DNA of 64,000 nt from Kitasatospora sp. A2-31. Its GTDB lineage: Bacteria > Actinomycetota > Actinomycetes > Streptomycetales > Streptomycetaceae. Below, piece by piece: positions 1 through 9,146 of this stretch. A program made the position numbers and the translations under genes. The notes under the pieces were generated by a model that worked only from the letters and a program-made list of their open reading frames with translations, was not told where the DNA came from and ran no database searches. Numbering within the stretch: position 1 is the first letter of the stretch; each line of letters opens with the position of its first letter. Where the stretch lies: positions 213,528 to 277,527 of the forward strand of contig NZ_JAKNTA010000001.1 of assembly GCF_022288725.1 (NCBI RefSeq). The letters run 5' to 3'.

Positions 1-376
1 GGCCCCGGGCACCTCGCCCCTCACGGCCGGCCCGACCCCGAGCCCCTCCCCCGGCCCGGCCCCGACCCTGCCCACCACCCGCTTGGACCGCCCGTACGAG
101 CTCGGCGCCTCGGCCGGGATCGCCCGCCAGATCGCCACCGACCTGGACAACGCCAACGGCAAGGGCGGCAACAACCTCGCCGAGCACGCGAGCGGCGCGG
201 CCGCGAAGATCCGCGGCTTCGCCTTCGGCGGCGCCCTCACCGGCTCCACCGAGCGCTGGCTGCAGCAGTGCAAGTCGCTGCACGACAAGCTCGCCGGCAC
301 GGCCGACAAGTTGGACGCCACCCAGCGCAACTACCAGGCCAACGAGCACTCCACGGCCGGCCAGTTCGGCCACTGA
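1..376 (+). CDS. WXG100-like / type VII secretion-associated protein, 5' end outside window
   Basis: The frame is open from the window edge, so the true start lies upstream. A TTG at 83 would give 97 residues, but the Pro/Thr/Ser-rich stretch before it reads as coding. The C-terminal ~60 residues are a predicted helix with a WLQQC segment and regular Leu/Ala spacing, ending in an acidic/His tail. This resembles the second helix of WXG100-like ESX substrates or their larger relatives. It is followed after 71 nt by a large protein that also begins with a WXG-like helical segment, so the two are probably co-expressed. The family call is an inference from helix pattern, size and neighbour; no secretion machinery is visible in the window. 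Confidence 0.5.
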   Translation, partial: APGTSPLTAGPTPSPSPGPAPTLPTTRLDRPYELGASAGIARQIATDLDNANGKGGNNLAEHASGAAAKIRGFAFGGALTGSTERWLQQCKSLHDKLAGTADKLDATQRNYQANEHSTAGQFGH

Positions 377-447
377 GCGCGCGGGCGCCGGGAGCGCCGA
401 ACGCAGCAGCACCGAGGACCAGCGAACCGCGAGAGGAATCCAGGGAC

Positions 448-2595
448 ATGGTGTCCTTCCAGGAACTGCACGAGGCCGACTTCTCCGGCGTCACCGAGAC
501 CGCCGAGGCCTGGGCCAACATGGCCAAGGCCCTCGACGGGCTCGACGGCCGGGTGGGCCGGGACCTCACCAACACCCCGCAGCGGGCCGGCTGGCAGGGA
601 GGGGCGGCGGACGACGCGGGCCGGACCCTCCAGACCATCGACACGGACTTCACCCAGGCCGCGGGTGTCGCCCGGGCCCTCGCGGCGATCATCAAGGACG
701 CCGCCGAGGACTTCACCGCCGCCCGCCGGGACCTCGACACGGCGCTCCACGACGCGGCCGAACAGAAGCTCACCGTCGCCGCCGACGGGGCGGTCAGCTG
801 GCCGCCGATGTCCTCCGAAGGTCGCAACGACCCCGACTACCAGGAGGTCCAGCGCAAGTACCAGGAGGACATGAAGGGCAAGGCCGAGGCCATCTCCAAC
901 CGGCTGACCAAGGCCGTCGAGAAGGCCGCCGCAGCCGACCAGCGCGCCTCCACCGCCCTGCAGGGCGACGTCGGCACCGGCACCACCTCCTTCAACCCCC
1001 ACCCGTACGGGGGCGGCGACGTCGCCGACGCCAAGCGCGCCACCGATCTGATGAGCAAGGGCGGCAGCCTCTCCGACGAGGAGCGCAAGCGGCTGCAGGA
1101 CCTGATGGCCGCCAACTCCGGCTCCAAGGACTTCTCCACCACGCTGCTCAACGGCCTCAAGGCGGGTGACAAGACCGGCCCGGACGCGCTGCTGGTGTAC
1201 GCGAAGGTCTACGGCGATCTGTCCCACGGGGACCGCAACGCCAAGGACTACCAGGACATCCACGGCAACCTCTCCCAGGTCCTCGCCACCGCCACCAAGG
1301 ACGGCGGGATGGGCAAGGAGTGGGAGGACAACCTGCTGAAGGCCGCCCGCAAGCCAGGCGGTTCGGCCGCCGGCTTCAACGACAACTACCCGGCGCTGAC
1401 CGAGCTGATGGGCGCCAAGGGCACCTACGACAAGGGGTTCCTGGAGAAGGTCGGCAACGACCTCGTCGACTACGAGCGCAACAGCAAGCGCAAGGGCGAG
1501 GAGCTCTGGGGCCCGCTCTACAGCGGCGTGACGGACAAGCAGGGCGATCCGATGGGCGGCCTGATGCGGGCGATGAGCCGCAACCCGGAGGCCTCCAAGG
1601 AGTTCCTCGACCCCGCCGCCAACAAGAACCTCGACTACCTGCTCAAGGAGCGGAAGTGGCCCAACCAGGGCTACGAGGACAAGCAGTTCGACGGCATCGC
1701 ACGCAACACCTCCCGCGGCGCCTTCGGCGACGCCCTGGAGGCCGCCGCCACCGGCCGCGACCCGCACGGCAACCAGCCGCCCCGCCAGCACGACGCGGCG
1801 ATGTCCCGGATCATGAACGAGACCGTCGCCACCCTGGGCGGCGACAAGGCCGGCGCCGAGAACAGCCTGCCCGCCGGCCTGCGCCGCCCGCTCGGCAACA
1901 TGATCGCCGACTACGCCCCGGACGTGCACGAGATCCTCGGGAAGGAGATCCGCGGCGGCTCCGAGCCCGACGGCCTCACCTTCAGCCGCGAGCAGCTGCT
2001 GCGCACCATCCGCGGTGCCGCCGAGGACCCGGAGGCCTTCCGGGTCATCCACACCGCGGAGAGCCAGGAGATCGCCCGCCGGATGGACACCTACGGACCG
2101 GAGGACTTCAAGCCCGACGCGACCGGCCGGGTGAACCCGAAGTTCGCCGGCTTCACCCAGGAGGCAGGCCAGGCGCTCGGCGCCCTCGACGGCGTGCGCG
2201 GAGACGTCCTGATCGACCACCGGGAGGACGAGAAGTTCAAGAACAACTGGCAGTCGAAGATCGACTACCACATCTACGGCACGCCGGTGAACTACTTCCT
2301 CCCCGCCCCGTTCGGCGACATCGCCCAGCGCCTGGTCGACGTCGGCACCGCCGACTACGCCAACAAGGCCAACGCCGAGCTCGACACCAAGGCCCAGGGC
2401 GACCTCAGCAAGAACTACTCCGCGGGCGAGGAACAGCTCAAGGCCATGATCGAGTACAAGGCCGCCCTGTCGGGCCTCTCCCAGAAGGACATGGACGCGA
2501 CCGGCGGCGTCCCGCAGCAGCTGATGGAGGAGGTCACGCAGAACTACTCGACCGCGATCGACCGCACCTACAACGGCGCACTCGGCAGGGGATGA
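448..2595 (+). CDS. DUF6571-like large helical protein, WXG-type N-terminus
   Basis: A 715-residue, mostly helical, charged protein without a signal peptide or membrane segment. The start is ATG 448 with GAGAGGA 12-18 nt before it; the frame is open further upstream, but only this start has a ribosome site and the usual MVSFQEL opening. Residues 1-100 look like a WXG100-type helical hairpin (FQELHEADFSGV, then RAGWQGGAAD), as in DUF6571 proteins common in Streptomyces. The rest carries repeated alpha-helical segments with a conserved look (ALLVYAKVYG; GFNDNYPALTELMG). The role is unknown; such proteins usually sit with WXG100 partners and may be type VII substrates or effector scaffolds. The next gene starts 7 nt after the stop, so an operon is likely. 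Confidence 0.65.
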   Translation: MVSFQELHEADFSGVTETAEAWANMAKALDGLDGRVGRDLTNTPQRAGWQGGAADDAGRTLQTIDTDFTQAAGVARALAAIIKDAAEDFTAARRDLDTALHDAAEQKLTVAADGAVSWPPMSSEGRNDPDYQEVQRKYQEDMKGKAEAISNRLTKAVEKAAAADQRASTALQGDVGTGTTSFNPHPYGGGDVADAKRATDLMSKGGSLSDEERKRLQDLMAANSGSKDFSTTLLNGLKAGDKTGPDALLVYAKVYGDLSHGDRNAKDYQDIHGNLSQVLATATKDGGMGKEWEDNLLKAARKPGGSAAGFNDNYPALTELMGAKGTYDKGFLEKVGNDLVDYERNSKRKGEELWGPLYSGVTDKQGDPMGGLMRAMSRNPEASKEFLDPAANKNLDYLLKERKWPNQGYEDKQFDGIARNTSRGAFGDALEAAATGRDPHGNQPPRQHDAAMSRIMNETVATLGGDKAGAENSLPAGLRRPLGNMIADYAPDVHEILGKEIRGGSEPDGLTFSREQLLRTIRGAAEDPEAFRVIHTAESQEIARRMDTYGPEDFKPDATGRVNPKFAGFTQEAGQALGALDGVRGDVLIDHREDEKFKNNWQSKIDYHIYGTPVNYFLPAPFGDIAQRLVDVGTADYANKANAELDTKAQGDLSKNYSAGEEQLKAMIEYKAALSGLSQKDMDATGGVPQQLMEEVTQNYSTAIDRTYNGALGRG

Positions 2596-2602
2596 CGACA
2601 GC

Positions 2603-3703
2603 GTGACTGGAGAACGGAAACACGTGGACGAGCCGCACGGGGAGACCGAGACGGGCGGCGGACCCCTGCGGTGCGCCGACGACGCCCTCACCCGACGCGG
2701 GTTCACCACCCGGCGGCTGCGGCTGCGGGCGGCGGCCGTGATCGTAGCGATCGCGGCCGGTGTCTCGGGGGTGCTGCTGTACAAGCTGACCAATGTGCTC
2801 GGGCCGGACACGGTCTGCGGCGGCGCCGCGACCGCGGACCGGCTGCACGCGGCACTGGGGCCGGGACGGATCAGCGAGGAGAAGAGCGACGGCTACGCCC
2901 CCGGAGCCCACGACCGGACGGCCACCTGCGTGGCGAAGGTCTCGTCCGGGCTGTTCGGGGTGTCGGAGCGGACCGCGTCGTTCGCGCTCCAGGTCAACCC
3001 GGACGAGATCGCACCGCCGACGGCACCGGATGCCCGGCTGTTCGCCGGGGGTTCGGCCGGGGCCGTGCTGCCGTCCCGGGCCTGGGCCCTGCTCCCGGAG
3101 GGCTGCCCCCGGGGAATGCGCGCCGAGGTCGGTCTCGGCGGGGACACCGCGGACGGCGACCGCGGCCAGGAGCTGGCCGAGCTGGTGGTGGCCTACGCCG
3201 ACACCGCCGCCAGGGCCAAGGGGTGCGGCACCGGGAAGCTGCCGGCGCCGACCGGACTCTCCGCGGCGGCCGCGCCGCAGCCGGTCGACTTCGGCAAGGT
3301 CTGCGGCCTGCCGGGGCTGGCCCCGACCCGCGGCCCCGGCGCCGACGGCGGCGGCTACCGGCAGCAGGCCACCACCGCGTTCGCGCCGGTGTGGTCCTGC
3401 GAGATCGGCTACGCGACCGCCGGCAGCCCGCTCGTCTCCTTGGCGATCGCCACCGACCCGCGGGCCACCGGCCTCGACCCGAAGGACGCGCGCACCGCGG
3501 CCTACGGGCGCGCGCAGTGGATCGGGGCGTCCGGCCACAACGTGGTCGCCGACTGCCAGGGCAGGCCGACGTACTTCCACCTGGACTGGCGGGGCGGTGC
3601 AGGCGTGGGCGACCGCGGGGTCTTCACGGACGGCGACGAGCTCTGGCGCCAGTTCCTCACCGCCGGGGGCAAGGCCGTCGGCTGCGAGCCGATCGTCCCG
3701 TAG
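2603..3703 (+). CDS. Membrane-anchored hypothetical protein
   Basis: 366 residues from a GTG start whose ribosome site (GGGG) lies inside the end of the preceding gene, so translation may be coupled. Residues 1-42 are hydrophilic and Arg-rich at the end (TTRRLRLR); a single transmembrane helix covers about 43-62; the remaining ~300 residues should be outside the cell. The outer part contains spaced cysteines (VCGG, TCVA, GCPRG, GCGTG, VCGLPG, SCEIG, DCQG, GCEP) that could form disulfides, and two similar halves may exist. No enzyme motif was recognised. Position after the WXG-like and DUF6571-like genes suggests a cell-surface partner, but that is inference. Confidence 0.6.
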   Translation: MTGERKHVDEPHGETETGGGPLRCADDALTRRGFTTRRLRLRAAAVIVAIAAGVSGVLLYKLTNVLGPDTVCGGAATADRLHAALGPGRISEEKSDGYAPGAHDRTATCVAKVSSGLFGVSERTASFALQVNPDEIAPPTAPDARLFAGGSAGAVLPSRAWALLPEGCPRGMRAEVGLGGDTADGDRGQELAELVVAYADTAARAKGCGTGKLPAPTGLSAAAAPQPVDFGKVCGLPGLAPTRGPGADGGGYRQQATTAFAPVWSCEIGYATAGSPLVSLAIATDPRATGLDPKDARTAAYGRAQWIGASGHNVVADCQGRPTYFHLDWRGGAGVGDRGVFTDGDELWRQFLTAGGKAVGCEPIVP

Positions 3704-3930
3704 CCGGGCGGCGGGCCGGTCGTCCGGGGGCGGACGCGCGTCGGGTGGCGGGCACGTGTCGGGTGGGTGGGCGCGCGTCGGGTGGCCGGGCCGGTCGTCG
3801 GGCAGGCGGCGGCGCCGGCCGGGGTCCGGGTCCGGGGAGGAGACCCGGGCCGGCGGATCCCCCGGCAGGGGGACGCGGATCGGGAGCCAGGGGGAGGCCG
3901 CGGCGGGCCCCTGCACGCAAGGGTGGGCCC
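3704..3930. repeat. Intergenic G-rich imperfect repeats
   Basis: This 227-nt spacer holds several imperfect copies of GCGCGTCGGGTGG and GTCGGGTGG between 3735 and 3800. No gene start or terminator hairpin stands out. The repeats look like simple slippage in GC-rich DNA. Confidence 0.4.
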
Positions 3931-4983
3931 ATGACCACGGACAGTCCCCTCCCCCGGGTGCGTGCGGTGGCGGCCGGCACGGCCGTCGCCGCGACGGTGC
4001 CGTATCTGACGCTCAAGCTGCTCTGGCTGACCGGCCATCCGGTGGGGGCCGGTGGCACCACCGCGATGGACGACCTCTGGCTGGTCAACCTGCTGACCTT
4101 CGGCATGGACGCCGTCGCGGTGCTGCTCGCCCTCGCCTTCGTCCGGCCCTGGGGCCGGCGGGTCCCGGCCGGACTGCTGGCCTTCCCGATGTGGGTCGCG
4201 ACCGGACTGCTCGGGACCATCCTGGTGGCGCTGCCCCTGATCCTGCTGAGCACGATGCTGCTCGGCCCCGACGCGTCCGCCGCCGACGACGGCCCGGGCG
4301 GCCTCAGCGACTGGGTCTTCACGGTGGTGTACGGCGGGTTCGCCGTCCAGGGCGTCGCGCTGATCCTCGGCTTCCTGCTCTACGCCCGGGAACGCTGGGG
4401 CGGCCTGTTGCGCGAGCGGATCGGCGACCTGCCCGATTCGCCCACGCTCACCGTGCAGCGGACCTTCGCCTGTGGGGCCGGCCTGCTCGCCCTCGGGGTG
4501 GCCGCGGCCCGGCTCTACTGGTCCGCCGGCGGGACGGCCGGGCTGCCCGCGGCCTGGGTCCAGGAGCGCAGCCGCAGCGTGGCGGTGATGGACCTGGTGA
4601 CCGCCCTCATGGCGGTGGCCGCCACCGCGGCGCTGCTGGTGCTGGTGTTCCGGATCCGGCCGGAGCGGCGACTGCGAGTGCCGCTGGCCGTGGTGTGGAC
4701 GGCGGCCGGGTCGCTGTTCGGCTGGGGCGCCTGGCAGTTGGTGGCCTTCGGGACCGTCACCCACGTGTCCGATCCGCGGAAGGCGGTGCCCGGGCTGCTC
4801 CCCCTCGTGGAGGCGGCGCAGGTGATCGCCGGGCTGCTGGTGCTGGCGGCGGGCGCGATCGCCCTGGCCGAGCGGGCCGCCGCGCGGGCGGCGGTGGCGC
4901 CGGCCGGGGCGGGCGCGGCGGTGGCGCCGGCCGGGCCTGCGGCGCTCCCCGCGGCCGTAGCTGACGTAGAGTCGGCCAGGTGA
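3931..4983 (+). CDS. Polytopic membrane protein coupled to a two-component system
   Basis: 350 residues with about eight hydrophobic segments and no recognised domain. ATG 3931 was chosen because the first helix ([18 protein letters not shown]) follows directly; upstream codons are low-complexity. A short Ala/Pro/Val-rich tail (AAVAPAG repeats) closes the protein. Its stop overlaps the GTG of the histidine kinase by 4 nt (GTGA), which makes translational coupling very likely. It is probably an accessory membrane protein of the sensor or its target. The function is not known. Confidence 0.65.
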   Translation: MTTDSPLPRVRAVAAGTAVAATVPYLTLKLLWLTGHPVGAGGTTAMDDLWLVNLLTFGMDAVAVLLALAFVRPWGRRVPAGLLAFPMWVATGLLGTILVALPLILLSTMLLGPDASAADDGPGGLSDWVFTVVYGGFAVQGVALILGFLLYARERWGGLLRERIGDLPDSPTLTVQRTFACGAGLLALGVAAARLYWSAGGTAGLPAAWVQERSRSVAVMDLVTALMAVAATAALLVLVFRIRPERRLRVPLAVVWTAAGSLFGWGAWQLVAFGTVTHVSDPRKAVPGLLPLVEAAQVIAGLLVLAAGAIALAERAAARAAVAPAGAGAAVAPAGPAALPAAVADVESAR

Positions 4984-6455
4984 GCACCGGGGCGGGCGCA
5001 GCGGGAACAGGCACGGCAGCGGGCACGGAAGCAGCGGGGACGGGCACGGCAGCGGGCACGGGAGCAGCGGGAACAGGCACGGCAGCGGGCACGGAAGCAG
5101 CGGGGACGGGAGCAGCGGCGGCGACGGGCACCGGCCCCGGCACGGCACTCGGCCCAGGCCCCGAGCCGGGCCCGCCGCGGCACGGCCTCCGCCGCTGGCT
5201 GCGGCGGGCGGGGGGCGCCCTGCTCGGTCGGCGGGCCCGGCTGCGCTGGGTGCACCTGGTGCTCGGCGGGGCACTGCTGATGCCGTACTGGATGCTCTCC
5301 GTCGTCCTGCTCGGGGCGCTCGATCCGGAGAACGGCCCGCTGCACCAGGTCCTCCTCCAGCTCGCCTCGCTCGCCCTCTCCCTGCCGATGGCCGCCGTCA
5401 CCGCGCTGGTGCCCACCGTCCGGGCGCTGGAGGGCGCGGCCGCCCTGGCGCTCGGCGCCCCGGAGCGGGCCGAGGAGGTCTCCACCGGGCCGGCCCGGTC
5501 CTGGGCGGCCCGGCGCCGCACCTCCACCTGGTACGTGCTGCACCTGCTGTTCGGCGGAGTGGTCAGCGGGATGACGCTGGCCGGGGTGCCGTTCGCCGTC
5601 GTGCTCATCTACTCACCGCTGGGCGGACCGCCGATCGACGACGCGCTGCGGTACTGGCAGGACCGCGGCGTCCCGGCCTTTCTGCCCGGCCCCGCGCTCG
5701 GTCTGGCCCTGTTGCTGCTGATCACCGCCGTCAGCGCGGGGCTCGGGGCGCTGCTGGCCCGCTGGGCGCCGGTGCTGCTCGGTCCGACCCCGGAGGAGCG
5801 GCTGGCGGCGGCCGAGCGGCGGGCCGCGGTGCTCGCCCAGCGCAACCGGCTGGCGCGCGAGCTCCACGACTCGGTCGGCCACGCACTCAGCGCCGTCGGC
5901 ATCCAGGCCTCGGCGGCCGCGCGGGTGCTGCGCACCGACCCGGACTTCGCGGAGGAGGCGCTGCGGGCGATCGGCGAGACCGCGCGGGCCGCCGTCGCCG
6001 AGCTCGACGCCGTACTCGGCCTGCTGCGCGAGGAGGACCGGACCGACGCCGGGACCGCCGGCCCCACTCTGGCCGGGCTCGACGACCTGCTGCGCCAGCT
6101 GGCCGGCACCGGTCTGCGGGTCGATGCCGACCTCGCGCCCGGCCTGGACCGGCTGCCCACCGCGTTCTCCCGCGAGGCGTACCGGATCGTGCAGGAGGGC
6201 CTGACCAACGTGCTGCGGCACGCCGGGCCGACGGCGCCCGCCGGGCTCCGGGTGGGGCTGGCCGCGGGGCGGCTGGAGATCGAGCTGACCAACCCGCTCG
6301 GCACCGCCCGGCCCAGCCGGCCCGGCGGCGGGCGCGGGCTGCGCGGGATCGGCGAGCGCGCGGCCGTGCTGCGCGGCGAGTGCACGGCCGGGCCCACCGA
6401 GGACGGGGCGGACTGGCGGCTGTCCGTCCGGCTGCCGGTGGGAGGAGCGGGTTGA
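4980..6455 (+). CDS. Sensor histidine kinase, NarL/DesK type
   Basis: 491-residue kinase that should autophosphorylate and pass phosphate to the regulator encoded next. Residues 7-50 are three and a half copies of an 11-residue Ala/Gly/Thr repeat. Four membrane helices follow between about 85 and 265. A HisKA_3 dimerisation domain carries the phospho-acceptor His296 (RELHDSVGH), and the HATPase_c domain has the N box ([12 protein letters not shown]) and a G box ([13 protein letters not shown]). GTG 4980 is used because it overlaps the previous stop; initiation inside or after the repeat is possible. The stop overlaps the TTG of the response regulator, so the three genes form one tightly coupled operon. 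The signal sensed is unknown. Confidence 0.88.
   Translation: MSTGAGAAGTGTAAGTEAAGTGTAAGTGAAGTGTAAGTEAAGTGAAAATGTGPGTALGPGPEPGPPRHGLRRWLRRAGGALLGRRARLRWVHLVLGGALLMPYWMLSVVLLGALDPENGPLHQVLLQLASLALSLPMAAVTALVPTVRALEGAAALALGAPERAEEVSTGPARSWAARRRTSTWYVLHLLFGGVVSGMTLAGVPFAVVLIYSPLGGPPIDDALRYWQDRGVPAFLPGPALGLALLLLITAVSAGLGALLARWAPVLLGPTPEERLAAAERRAAVLAQRNRLARELHDSVGHALSAVGIQASAAARVLRTDPDFAEEALRAIGETARAAVAELDAVLGLLREEDRTDAGTAGPTLAGLDDLLRQLAGTGLRVDADLAPGLDRLPTAFSREAYRIVQEGLTNVLRHAGPTAPAGLRVGLAAGRLEIELTNPLGTARPSRPGGGRGLRGIGERAAVLRGECTAGPTEDGADWRLSVRLPVGGAG
4998..5129 (+). repeat. 33-bp tandem repeat coding for an AGT-rich N-terminus
   Basis: Three near-perfect and one partial copy of a 33-bp unit starting at 4998, 5031, 5064 and 5097. 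They encode [12 protein letters not shown] units at the N-terminus of the histidine kinase. Unit length is a multiple of three, so copy changes would keep the frame. Confidence 0.85.
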
Positions 6456-7291
6456 GCGGGCATTCGGCGGCGGGGCGCGGACCGGTGCCGGCAGCGCAGG
6501 CGGAAGCAGGACGGGTGAGAGCAGTGGAGACGAGAGCGGTGGAGGCGGGAGCGGTGGACGCGGGAGCGGTGCAGGCAGGAGTGACGGCCACGGGCGGGGC
6601 CGCGGTGGGCGGCCCGGGGTCGGCGGCCGGGTCCGTGCGGGTGGTGATCGCGGACGACGAGCGGCTCGTACGGATGGGCCTGCGGGTGGTGATCGACGCC
6701 GAGCCCGATCTGACCGTGGTCGGCGAGGCCGCGGACGGCGCCGAGGTCGTGCCGCTGGTGCGCTCGCTGCGGCCGGACGTGGTGCTGATGGACGTGAGGA
6801 TGCCCGGCATCGACGGCATCCGCGCCACCGAGCAACTGGTCGGTGGGATGGACTCGCCGCCGAAGATCCTGGTGGTGACCACCTTCGAGCACGACGACCA
6901 CGTGTACGACGCGCTGCGCGCGGGTGCCGCGGGGTTCCTGCTCAAGCGGTCCAGCGTGGAGGAGATGGTCCAGGCCGTGCGGCTCGTCGCGCGCGGGGAC
7001 TCGCTGCTCTTCCCGGCCGCGGTGCGCGAGCTCGCGCTGCGGCAGGTCCCGGCCGGGCGGCGCGCCGCCGCCCCGCAGAAGGGCCCGATCGGCCGGCTCA
7101 CCGAGCGGGAGGCCCAGGTGCTGCGGCTGATGGCCGCCGGGCTGAACAACGGCGAGATCGCCGGGCGGCTGGTGGTCAGCCAGGAGACGGTGAAGACCCA
7201 CGTCGCCAGCGTGCTGGCCAAGCTCGGCGCCCGGGACCGTACCCAGGCGGTGATCGCCGCGTACGAGTCGGGCTTCGTGCTGCCGGGGTAG
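6452..7291 (+). CDS. Response regulator, NarL/LuxR family
   Basis: Partner of the kinase just upstream. The receiver domain ([14 protein letters not shown]; phospho-acceptor Asp in [12 protein letters not shown]) is followed by a LuxR-type helix-turn-helix ([38 protein letters not shown]). I chose TTG 6452 because it forms a 4-nt TTGA overlap with the kinase stop and has GGAGGAG at 6441-6447. This gives 279 residues with a ~61-residue low-complexity leader containing [19 protein letters not shown] 6515 or GTG 6635 are alternatives; the last gives the usual ~218-residue length with Asp at position 53. The domain calls are firm, the start is not. Confidence 0.85.
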   Translation: MSGHSAAGRGPVPAAQAEAGRVRAVETRAVEAGAVDAGAVQAGVTATGGAAVGGPGSAAGSVRVVIADDERLVRMGLRVVIDAEPDLTVVGEAADGAEVVPLVRSLRPDVVLMDVRMPGIDGIRATEQLVGGMDSPPKILVVTTFEHDDHVYDALRAGAAGFLLKRSSVEEMVQAVRLVARGDSLLFPAAVRELALRQVPAGRRAAAPQKGPIGRLTEREAQVLRLMAAGLNNGEIAGRLVVSQETVKTHVASVLAKLGARDRTQAVIAAYESGFVLPG

Positions 7292-7341
7292 CGGGGGGCG
7301 GGGTAGCGGGGGCGGGGTGCCGGGGGCGGGGTAGCGGGGGG
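7285..7341 (+). repeat. Four 14-15 bp G-rich tandem units, G-quadruplex-capable
   Basis: Units at 7285, 7300, 7314 and 7328 follow GGGGTAGCGGGGGC (third unit GGGGTGCC). The first unit contains the response-regulator stop codon (TAG 7289-7291). Eight runs of four or more G in 57 nt on the coding strand meet the usual G4 pattern. Confidence 0.8.
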
Positions 7342-7356
7342 TGAGGTTCCGCCGGC

Positions 7357-7390
7357 CGGGCCCGGGGCGCAGGGGACGGCCCCGGGCCCG
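7357..7390 (+). terminator. Stem-loop after the two-component operon
   Basis: A perfect 12-bp stem (CGGGCCCGGGGC at 7357-7368 with 7379-7390) and a 10-nt loop, flanked by GTTCCG/CGGAAC that could extend it. There is no T run, as is usual for actinomycete terminators. It lies between the operon end and the next gene. Confidence 0.6.
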
Positions 7391-7505
7391 ACCGGGTGTG
7401 CCGGAACGTTTCTTCCTTCTCGGACATACCAGCGAGTAGAGTGCGGCCTTCCCCCGTCTACCGCCCGATACCTCCCGTATCGGCCCGAACCGAACTGGTG
7501 GCCGC

Positions 7506-8177
7506 ATGTCAGTCCGGACCAGCCCCGCGCTCTGGTGGCGCACGGGCATCGTGCTCTCGGCGGGCCTCGGCCTGACCCTCGGGACGTCGAGCCTGGTCTA
7601 CTTCACCGTCCAGAGCAACGTGATCGTGCTCGGCTACTTCATCGGTGCGGTGTACTGGATGATCGAGCGCGGCACGGTCGACGCGCCCGCGCCCCGGCTG
7701 CGCGGGGCCGCCACGCTGTACATCCTGATAACCGGCCTGGTCTCGCACATCCTGCTGGAGCACGGCGCCAACCCGCTGCCGGGGCTGTTCGACGGGCCGG
7801 ACAGGCTGCAGCACTGGTCGTCGTTCTTCCTGCACTACGTCACACCGGTGCTGGTGATCACCGACTGGCTGGTGCTGAAGCCGCGCAACGCCTCGGCCTG
7901 GCGGGACATCCCGCTCTGGCTGGCCTTCCCGCTCGGGTACGCGGCGATCGTCCTGACCCGCAACGCGCTGTTCTCGAACTACCCGCTGCCCTACCCGTAC
8001 TTCTTCTTCGACCCGACCACCCGGGGCTACGGCTACGTCTGGGGCCAGATCGCGCTGTTGACCGTGGAGTTCATCGTGCTCGCCGCCGCCGTGGTGGGCC
8101 TGGACCGGCTGGGCACCCTGGTGGCCGGCCGGCTCCGCCCGGCCGCCGCGAAGCCCGGCACCGAGCCCGCGGCCTGA
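7506..8177 (+). CDS. Pr6Pr-family integral membrane protein
   Basis: 223 residues with six to seven membrane helices. The pattern YFTVQSNVIVLGYF near residue 32 and a central helix pair with conserved His (HILLEHGANP; FFLHYVTPVLVITDWL) fit the Pr6Pr/FAR-17a-like membrane family. The biochemical function of these bacterial proteins is not established. ATG 7506 lies about 70 nt after a GTATCGG-rich spacer. It is followed by convergent genes, so it is probably monocistronic. Confidence 0.7.
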   Translation: MSVRTSPALWWRTGIVLSAGLGLTLGTSSLVYFTVQSNVIVLGYFIGAVYWMIERGTVDAPAPRLRGAATLYILITGLVSHILLEHGANPLPGLFDGPDRLQHWSSFFLHYVTPVLVITDWLVLKPRNASAWRDIPLWLAFPLGYAAIVLTRNALFSNYPLPYPYFFFDPTTRGYGYVWGQIALLTVEFIVLAAAVVGLDRLGTLVAGRLRPAAAKPGTEPAA

Positions 8178-8249
8178 CCCTCCGTCGCTCCGGCGTCGTC
8201 CGACCCTCCGTGGGCCGGTGTCGTCCGACCGTCCGTCGCGGCGGCCGCC

Positions 8250-8624
8250 TCAGATCCGCCAGCAACGGATCCGGTCGGCCGCCGCGTACACGTCCGCCCG
8301 CCCCTCGGCGATGTCCCGGGCCAGCTCCACCAGGGCGCCGTACGGCGGGTCGATGCCCTCCTTCGCGGCGTGCATGTACGCCGCAGTGGTCATGCAGGCG
8401 TAGAGGTTGTTGCGCACCGGCAGCGGCCGCAGCAGCACGATCGTGTGCATCAGCGTGGCCGCGCACCACGCCGGATCGGCGTCGTGGCCGAGCTGCGCGG
8501 TGTTGACCCGGTGCCGCGCCACCGCCGCCTGCAGCGCCGAGTAGTCCCGGACGCTCAGGTCCTCCGGCGAGGCCTGCTCCTGCACGTCGAGCAGCCAGCG
8601 CAGGTCGACGTGGAGCAGCGTCAC
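8250..8624 (-). CDS. Fic/Doc-like toxin of a toxin-antitoxin pair
   Basis: 124 residues resembling the Streptomyces Fic-family toxin components. The part that matches the Fic/Doc active-site helix reads LRPLPVRNNLYACMTTAAYM. The His that normally starts the HxFx(D/E)GN(K/R) motif and the Gly-Asn pair are not intact, so AMPylation or phosphotransfer activity may be altered. It lies 43 nt downstream of the small antitoxin gene on the same strand, the normal order for this type. Start is ATG 8624. The pairing is strong evidence; the enzymatic activity is inferred only. Confidence 0.68.
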   Translation of the reverse strand: MTLLHVDLRWLLDVQEQASPEDLSVRDYSALQAAVARHRVNTAQLGHDADPAWCAATLMHTIVLLRPLPVRNNLYACMTTAAYMHAAKEGIDPPYGALVELARDIAEGRADVYAAADRIRCWRI

Positions 8625-8667
8625 CGCGGTACCCCTCCGCCGCCGTGCATCCCCGCGCCCGCCCGGC

Positions 8668-8880
8668 TCACGCCGCCGGCGCGTCCTCCGGGAACGCCGC
8701 GTCGAACTCCGCCCGGTGCGCCGTCCAGAACGCCACGGCGTGCTCGACGAAGTCCCGTCGCTGCTGCTCCCGCACGCTCAGGTCGTGGACATACGCCTTG
8801 ACACTCTTACCGTCGGCGGCGGCCGCCGCCCGGATCGCGGCGAGTTCGTGCTCCGTGTACTCGATGTTGAGTGCAGGCAT
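8668..8880 (-). CDS. Small antitoxin, probable ribbon-helix-helix DNA binder
   Basis: 70 residues. The N-terminus ALNIEYTEHELAAIRAAAAA is the beta strand and helix of a ribbon-helix-helix fold, followed by DGKSVKAYVHDL. The acidic/aromatic C-terminal half should wrap the Fic-like toxin encoded next. The ATG at 8880 is only 7 nt from a TACCAT -10-like hexamer, so the mRNA is probably leaderless. An inverted GGTAC element overlaps that promoter, consistent with self-repression. Confidence 0.7.
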   Translation of the reverse strand: MPALNIEYTEHELAAIRAAAAADGKSVKAYVHDLSVREQQRRDFVEHAVAFWTAHRAEFDAAFPEDAPAA

Positions 8881-8889
8881 GGCGCCGAT

Positions 8890-8906
8890 GGTACTGGAGC
8901 GGTACC
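8890..8906 (-). promoter_or_regulatory. Candidate autoregulatory operator of the toxin-antitoxin pair
   Basis: GGTAC-N7-GTACC inverted repeat that overlaps the TACCAT hexamer (plus-strand ATGGTA at 8888-8893) just before the antitoxin ATG. RHH antitoxins usually bind such short repeats to repress their own promoter. Confidence 0.5.
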
Positions 8907-8983
8907 GCCCGGGGAACCGGAACGGCGCCAACCGACCAGCGCGCCGGGCGGGTTGCGCGCCCCCGGCCGGATCGGCGATCCCT

Positions 8984-9015
8984 CCGGGGGCGCAGGCGCG
9001 CGCCTGCGCCCCCGG
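8984..9015. terminator. Perfect 32-bp GC palindrome
   Basis: The sequence from CCGGGGGCGCAGGCGC to its exact complement has no spacer. It can fold as a ~14-bp stem with a small loop on either strand. It lies between the end of the ABC-F gene and the toxin-antitoxin promoter, so it is most likely the ABC-F terminator that insulates the TA module. Confidence 0.6.
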
Positions 9016-9146
9016 GGCCGAGGCCCGGACCGGGCCCGGGGACGGGGACGGGGCGGGGGCGGGGGCTGGCCCAGGGACTCGGCGCGCCCGCGGCCCGTCC
9101 CCCCTCGGCGGCGTCTCCCGCCGGTGACGCTCCGGCGACCGTCGTC

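Noticed and set aside
331..2811. 826-codon antisense frame over the DUF6571-like gene
   Set aside because: Val/Leu/Gly-rich shadow product with no domain; the opposite strand has a ribosome site and a recognisable protein.
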